Shown one piece after another: positions 60,602 through 64,000 of a DNA stretch of 64,000 nucleotides. Position numbers and translations under genes: made by a program. Below the pieces are notes generated by a model, which saw only the letters and a list, made by a program, of their open reading frames with translations, was not told the origin of the DNA and did no database searches. The stretch is taken from NCBI RefSeq assembly GCF_008329985.2, contig NZ_CP038437.2, forward strand, positions 4,092,001-4,156,000, given 5' to 3'. This DNA is from Halomonas binhaiensis. GTDB lineage: Bacteria; Pseudomonadota; Gammaproteobacteria; Pseudomonadales; Halomonadaceae. Within the stretch, counting starts at the first letter, position 1. Each line of letters starts with the position of its first letter.

Positions 60602-61879
60602 ATGACCGCAACATCTTCACGTATTCCCGGCTTCTATCGCTTGAGCCTCGGAGAGCGCTTCGAACAGGTTAATCAGCGTGTGTCGCTTCCCGAAGAGGCG
60701 CGCCAGCACTTCGCCAACACCGGAAACCTCAGTGCCCAGACCGCCGATTCCTTGGTCGAGAACGTCATCGGCACCTTCAATCTGCCTCTCGGCATCGCCA
60801 CCAACATGATGATCGATGACGAGGAACGCCTGATTCCGATGGTCACCGAGGAGTCTTCAGTGATCGCCGCAGTGTGCAATGCAGCACGCCAGTGCCGCAG
60901 TAGTGGAGGCTTCATCACCAGCTACTCAGCGCCGGTGATGATTGCGCAAATACAGCTCACTCAGGTGTCCAACCCGGCATTCGCGCGTCTACGGATCCTT
61001 GAGTCCATCGAGCAGATCCGTCAGATCTGCGATGCCACCGATCCGGTACTGCTCAAGCATGGCGGTGGATTGCAGGATGTCGAGGTGCGCCAGGTCGACG
61101 ACATGCTGGTGGTGCATCTGCTGGTTGATGTCCGCGACGCCATGGGGGCCAATGCGGTCAACTCGATGGCCGAAGCGGTGGCACCATCACTCGCCGAGTG
61201 GAGCGGCGGCAAGGCCGGCCTGCGTATCCTCTCCAATCTGGCGGATCGCCGTGTGGCCCGTGCCCGTGCCATCTGGCGTCTGGATGACATTGCCGTCGAG
61301 GGACTAAGCGGCGAGGACGTGCGCGACGGCATGCTGTCGGCCTATCGCTTCGCCGCCCTCGACCCCTACCGTGCAGCCACGCACAACAAGGGCATCATGA
61401 ATGGCGTCAGCGCCATTGTCCTGGCTACCGGCAACGATACCCGCGCCGTCGAGGCCGGCGCGCATGCCTATGCCGCTCGCCATGGCAGCTACAGCTCACT
61501 GAGCCACTGGGAATGCGATGTGGACGGCAACCTGTGCGGCAGTCTGGAGTTGCCCATGCCGGTAGGCCTGATCGGCGGCGCCACACGCCTCCACCCTACG
61601 GCCCAGTACAGCCTGAACATTCTTGGCGTTTCCAGTGCAGAACAACTGGCTCGCACCATCGCTGCAGTAGGGTTGGCACAAAATTTTGCGGCCATGAAGG
61701 CACTGGCGACCACCGGTATCCAGAAAGGCCACATGGCCTTGCATGCCAAGAACATTGCCGTGATGGCGGGTGCCGCAGGCGAAGAGATCGACACCATCGC
61801 CAGCGCACTCGTCAAAGGGGGCAAGGTACGTATGGATATCGCCGAGCAGCTCCTTGGTGAACTGCGCAAGAATGCCTGA
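60602..61879 (+). CDS. mvaA: Hydroxymethylglutaryl-CoA reductase, class II (degradative)
   Basis: 425 aa, the size of the Pseudomonas mevalonii enzyme (428), which oxidises mevalonate to HMG-CoA with NAD. Family motifs: the catalytic Glu in ENVIGTFNLPLGIATN (residues ~55-70), DVRDAMGANAVNSMAE, the catalytic Lys in THNKGIMNGVSAI with the catalytic Asp shortly after in ATGNDTRAVE, GLIGGATRLHPTA, and the catalytic His in QKGHMALHAKN. The ATG at 60602 lies 50 bases after the permease stop. No HMG-CoA lyase or mevalonate-pathway kinase is in the window. A catabolic role fits the class and the transporter neighbour; a biosynthetic role is less likely in a gammaproteobacterium that would normally use the MEP pathway. 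Confidence 0.92.
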   Translation: MTATSSRIPGFYRLSLGERFEQVNQRVSLPEEARQHFANTGNLSAQTADSLVENVIGTFNLPLGIATNMMIDDEERLIPMVTEESSVIAAVCNAARQCRSSGGFITSYSAPVMIAQIQLTQVSNPAFARLRILESIEQIRQICDATDPVLLKHGGGLQDVEVRQVDDMLVVHLLVDVRDAMGANAVNSMAEAVAPSLAEWSGGKAGLRILSNLADRRVARARAIWRLDDIAVEGLSGEDVRDGMLSAYRFAALDPYRAATHNKGIMNGVSAIVLATGNDTRAVEAGAHAYAARHGSYSSLSHWECDVDGNLCGSLELPMPVGLIGGATRLHPTAQYSLNILGVSSAEQLARTIAAVGLAQNFAAMKALATTGIQKGHMALHAKNIAVMAGAAGEEIDTIASALVKGGKVRMDIAEQLLGELRKNA

Positions 61880-61914
61880 CAAAGCTGAATAGCCGCAGCG
61901 GTCTCATCACAAAC

Positions 61915-61951
61915 AAACTGCCCCGCCCAAAAAAGATGGGCGGGGCAGTTT
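61915..61951. terminator. Bidirectional terminator between mvaA and the serine hydrolase
   Basis: AAACTGCCCCGCCCA and TGGGCGGGGCAGTTT form a perfect 15-bp stem with a 7-base loop between convergent genes. Confidence 0.88.
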
Positions 61952-61978
61952 CGTGAGCAAACAGTGCCGAGTTCGGGT

Positions 61979-63271
61979 TTACTGCTCATCCAGAGTTGTC
62001 ACTACCGCATCGAAGAACACCATGGGATCGATGACTTCCTTGCCGGTCGGCTTGGGTTCTGCGGCATTCTGGGCAATCACGATATTGTGGGCCGGATTGA
62101 CATAGACATATTGCCCCTGGATACCCACGGCAGAATAGGCGTGGTCCTCTTCCGAGGGTTTGGTCCAGCCCGTCCACCACATGTAGCCATAGTCGAGTGT
62201 TTCGCCTCCCGCCAGTTGGGTCGGCTGGGTCGCTTCTTCGATCCAGCCTTCCGGCAACACGCGTTGTCCATCGATCACACCACCATCGAGCATGAACTGG
62301 CCGAAGCGCGCATAGTCACGCAGTGTCGCACTGATACCGCTGCCACCGATTTCCACACCATCCGGTGATTCCAGCCACCAGGTAGCATCGCTTTCCATGC
62401 CATAAGGCTGCCACAGCTTTTCCGATAGATATTCGGCTAGTGGTCGCTTGATGGCTCCATGGATCACTTCGGCCAGGATCTGTGTTTCACCTGTGCTGTA
62501 ATTATTGACGGTACCCGGATCGGCAGCACGCGGCAGTTGCGACATGACCTCCATGGCACCCCCCGGCTGCTGGGCAATCTGGGCGCGCAGTAGATCGCGC
62601 CGGTCCGAGTTCACATCGGTATAGGTCTCGTTCCAGGCCACCCCTGACGACATCATCAGAATATTGCGCAGACTCACGCCATCGTAGGCACTGCCCTTCA
62701 ACGCAGGGACATAATCAACCACCTGCGCATCAAGACCATCGATCAGGCCATCCTTGATCGCCATGCCGGCCAGGGTCGAGGAAATCGACTTGGCAACAGA
62801 CATCGACATCCAGCGTGTATCGGGGCCATTACCACGCTGATAGGTCTCGTAGACGACTTCTCCATCCTTGAGGACCACAAGCCCGGTGACATTATTCAGC
62901 GCCAGATAGTCATAGATATCGTATTGCTTGTCGTCAGCCGTGAAAGTCAGGTTCTCGAACGCAACGGGAGCTTCCACCAACGGGCGAGGATCATCCCCCG
63001 CTTCAATGATTCGCGAAGGAAACAAGCGATCGATATTGCGATAGGTATTGACCGCCATATCCGGTGTGAGATGCCCACTGTAGACCGCTTCGACATCACC
63101 GATAGGCTCTTCGGCATGCCGATATTCATTGGCCATGGCTGCGGAAGACACGGCAATACCTAGTGGCAATGCCACGGCCCATGTCCAATGCCTTGACCGA
63201 CGATGCTTGCTTCCCATCTGGGTAATGGAGTGTCCGCGCTGCATGCATGTCCTTGTCGTTTGACAGAGCAT
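61979..63271 (-). CDS. Beta-lactamase-family serine hydrolase (class C-like), exported
   Basis: About 430 aa from ATG 63271, which has AAGGAG seven bases upstream; an N-terminal region with basic residues and WTWAVALPLGIAVSSAAMA acts as a signal peptide. The beta-lactamase/penicillin-binding fold is shown by the SxxK motif in SMSVAKSIS (residues ~155-163), the YxN-like NNYSTGETQI, and the C-terminal block with SAVGIQGQYVYVNP and IVIAQN. Such proteins include esterases, carboxypeptidases and aminohydrolases; a true drug-resistance role is not supported by the sequence. It is a single gene convergent with mvaA. The unusually long N-terminal region before the signal core makes the exact start less certain. 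Confidence 0.82.
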   Translation of the reverse strand: MLCQTTRTCMQRGHSITQMGSKHRRSRHWTWAVALPLGIAVSSAAMANEYRHAEEPIGDVEAVYSGHLTPDMAVNTYRNIDRLFPSRIIEAGDDPRPLVEAPVAFENLTFTADDKQYDIYDYLALNNVTGLVVLKDGEVVYETYQRGNGPDTRWMSMSVAKSISSTLAGMAIKDGLIDGLDAQVVDYVPALKGSAYDGVSLRNILMMSSGVAWNETYTDVNSDRRDLLRAQIAQQPGGAMEVMSQLPRAADPGTVNNYSTGETQILAEVIHGAIKRPLAEYLSEKLWQPYGMESDATWWLESPDGVEIGGSGISATLRDYARFGQFMLDGGVIDGQRVLPEGWIEEATQPTQLAGGETLDYGYMWWTGWTKPSEEDHAYSAVGIQGQYVYVNPAHNIVIAQNAAEPKPTGKEVIDPMVFFDAVVTTLDEQ

Positions 63272-63473
63272 GTCACTTCTCCTTGTTGTGTCAGCACCTT
63301 CTTGTGTTGTTGGCTTCTTCATTGCGGGCGTAAAGAATATTCACCAGCCAACACAAGCTAGTTGAAGAGCTGATACGCGGCAAGCAGGACGGTGGGATAT
63401 CGCCACCATCCTGCTCTATCACTCATGGGTCAGGATGAAATACCGCCACCACTACGGTTCAATACACCATGGC

Positions 63474-63935
63474 TCAATGTGCCAGCCGAAAGCCACCAAG
63501 CACCAGGGAGTTCGGGCCGAAGAAGACAATGCGATCATGATCGATCAGGTAACGATATGCCTGGCCGAAAATATTCTGCACTCGAGTGGCGTCCGCCATC
63601 TGCGGACAGGCTTTTCGCGTGGATGCCAGTTCACTGAATTCGATGCGCTGGCTGTCGCCAAAGCTGACGGTACCCGTGAGGTTATTGCAGCCATCACTGC
63701 CACTGACACTCCCATCCGCAGCCACCTTGAAATAAGGTGTCGACGGCATCGAGACACGCTCATCGGTACCTATCAACAGCAAATTCCAGCGCTTTCCGGC
63801 TATGGTTTCCGGAACGCCTGCATCGGGGTCTGCCTTCCCATCGCCCCCGGAAGATGGAGGTTGACTGGAACACGCAGCCAACAATAGCGTTATCACTGCT
63901 AACGCAGCTAGCTGGCGAACTCGTATCAGGGTCAT
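63474..63935 (-). CDS. META domain lipoprotein (HslJ-like)
   Basis: 153 aa. The start ATG 63935 has AAGGA upstream and gives a lipoprotein signal (ALAVITLLLAACSS, Cys acylation site at the ~LLAAC box). A Gly/Asp/Pro-rich linker leads to a META-domain core: KRWNLLLIGTDERVSMP, then SGSDGCNNLTGTVSFGD with the DGCN signature, and a second Cys in TRKACPQMADATRVQ; the two cysteines could pair. META domains occur in HslJ (heat- and novobiocin-related, E. coli) and other outer-membrane lipoproteins. The function here is not established. Confidence 0.85.
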   Translation of the reverse strand: MTLIRVRQLAALAVITLLLAACSSQPPSSGGDGKADPDAGVPETIAGKRWNLLLIGTDERVSMPSTPYFKVAADGSVSGSDGCNNLTGTVSFGDSQRIEFSELASTRKACPQMADATRVQNIFGQAYRYLIDHDRIVFFGPNSLVLGGFRLAH

Positions 63936-64000
63936 GCTATCTTCCTTAATCACTGAAAGAGAAAATAGTTGCTGAAAGAAAAAATGATTCAGCCAGCCGC

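Noticed and set aside
61979-63271. Serine hydrolase considered as a beta-lactamase resistance gene
   Set aside because: Only the general SxxK fold motifs are present; the family mostly contains esterases and peptidases, and context gives no resistance link.

Overview
The window looks like chromosome of a halophilic gammaproteobacterium of the Halomonas/Chromohalobacter type. The evidence is protein-level resemblance of the housekeeping genes (rsmB, trkA, trkH, aceK, truC, tcdA, bfr/bfd, lptFG, pepA, holC, valS), two Trk potassium-uptake genes, moderately high GC coding DNA and conserved gammaproteobacterial gene orders (rsmB-trkA; lptG-lptF divergent from pepA-holC-valS). No transposase, integrase, tRNA, rRNA or CRISPR array was seen.

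Layout. 1-12.2 kb is core genome: rsmB (cut by the left edge), dodecin, trkA, a TraB-family membrane protein, the DTW-domain tRNA modification enzyme, aceK, trkH, truC-tcdA, a DUF1653 protein, and bacterioferritin with its ferredoxin partner Bfd. 12.5-42.2 kb is an accessory island on the minus strand. It holds four giant modular surface proteins (about 1981, 1834, 3120 and 1566 aa), each with its own terminator. They share a BapA-like N-terminal prefix, arrays of about 90-residue Ig-like repeats and a type I secretion C-terminus, and they swap in a beta-propeller module or a jelly-roll-like module before that C-terminus. Between giants 1 and 2 lies an unrecognised, possibly alpha/alpha-toroid protein, next to what may be a decayed gene. 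The spacers between the giants are AT-rich. Giants 2, 3 and 4 carry almost identical blocks of about 2.1 kb.

42.7-57.2 kb returns to core genes: a flavin-nucleotide-binding protein divergent from a MocR regulator, the lptF-lptG-RDD operon, and pepA, ilvE, holC and valS. The usually contiguous pepA-holC-valS block is split here by ilvE and by a Tat-exported metallo-beta-lactamase-fold protein plus an alpha/beta hydrolase. Arrays of the heptamer TAGCTCG lie at two of the new junctions.

57.3-64 kb holds a second MocR regulator divergent from an operon of a small membrane protein, a TctA-type permease and a class II (degradative) HMG-CoA reductase, plausibly a mevalonate uptake and catabolism unit. 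A serine beta-lactamase-family hydrolase and a META-domain lipoprotein follow.

The strongest candidates for a second look are the adhesin array with its module shuffling and its 35 Asp-Ala tract, the three evenly spaced AAC(T/A)GTACC repeats in front of the HMG-CoA reductase operon, and several short tandem repeats placed exactly at gene ends or on a ribosome binding site.
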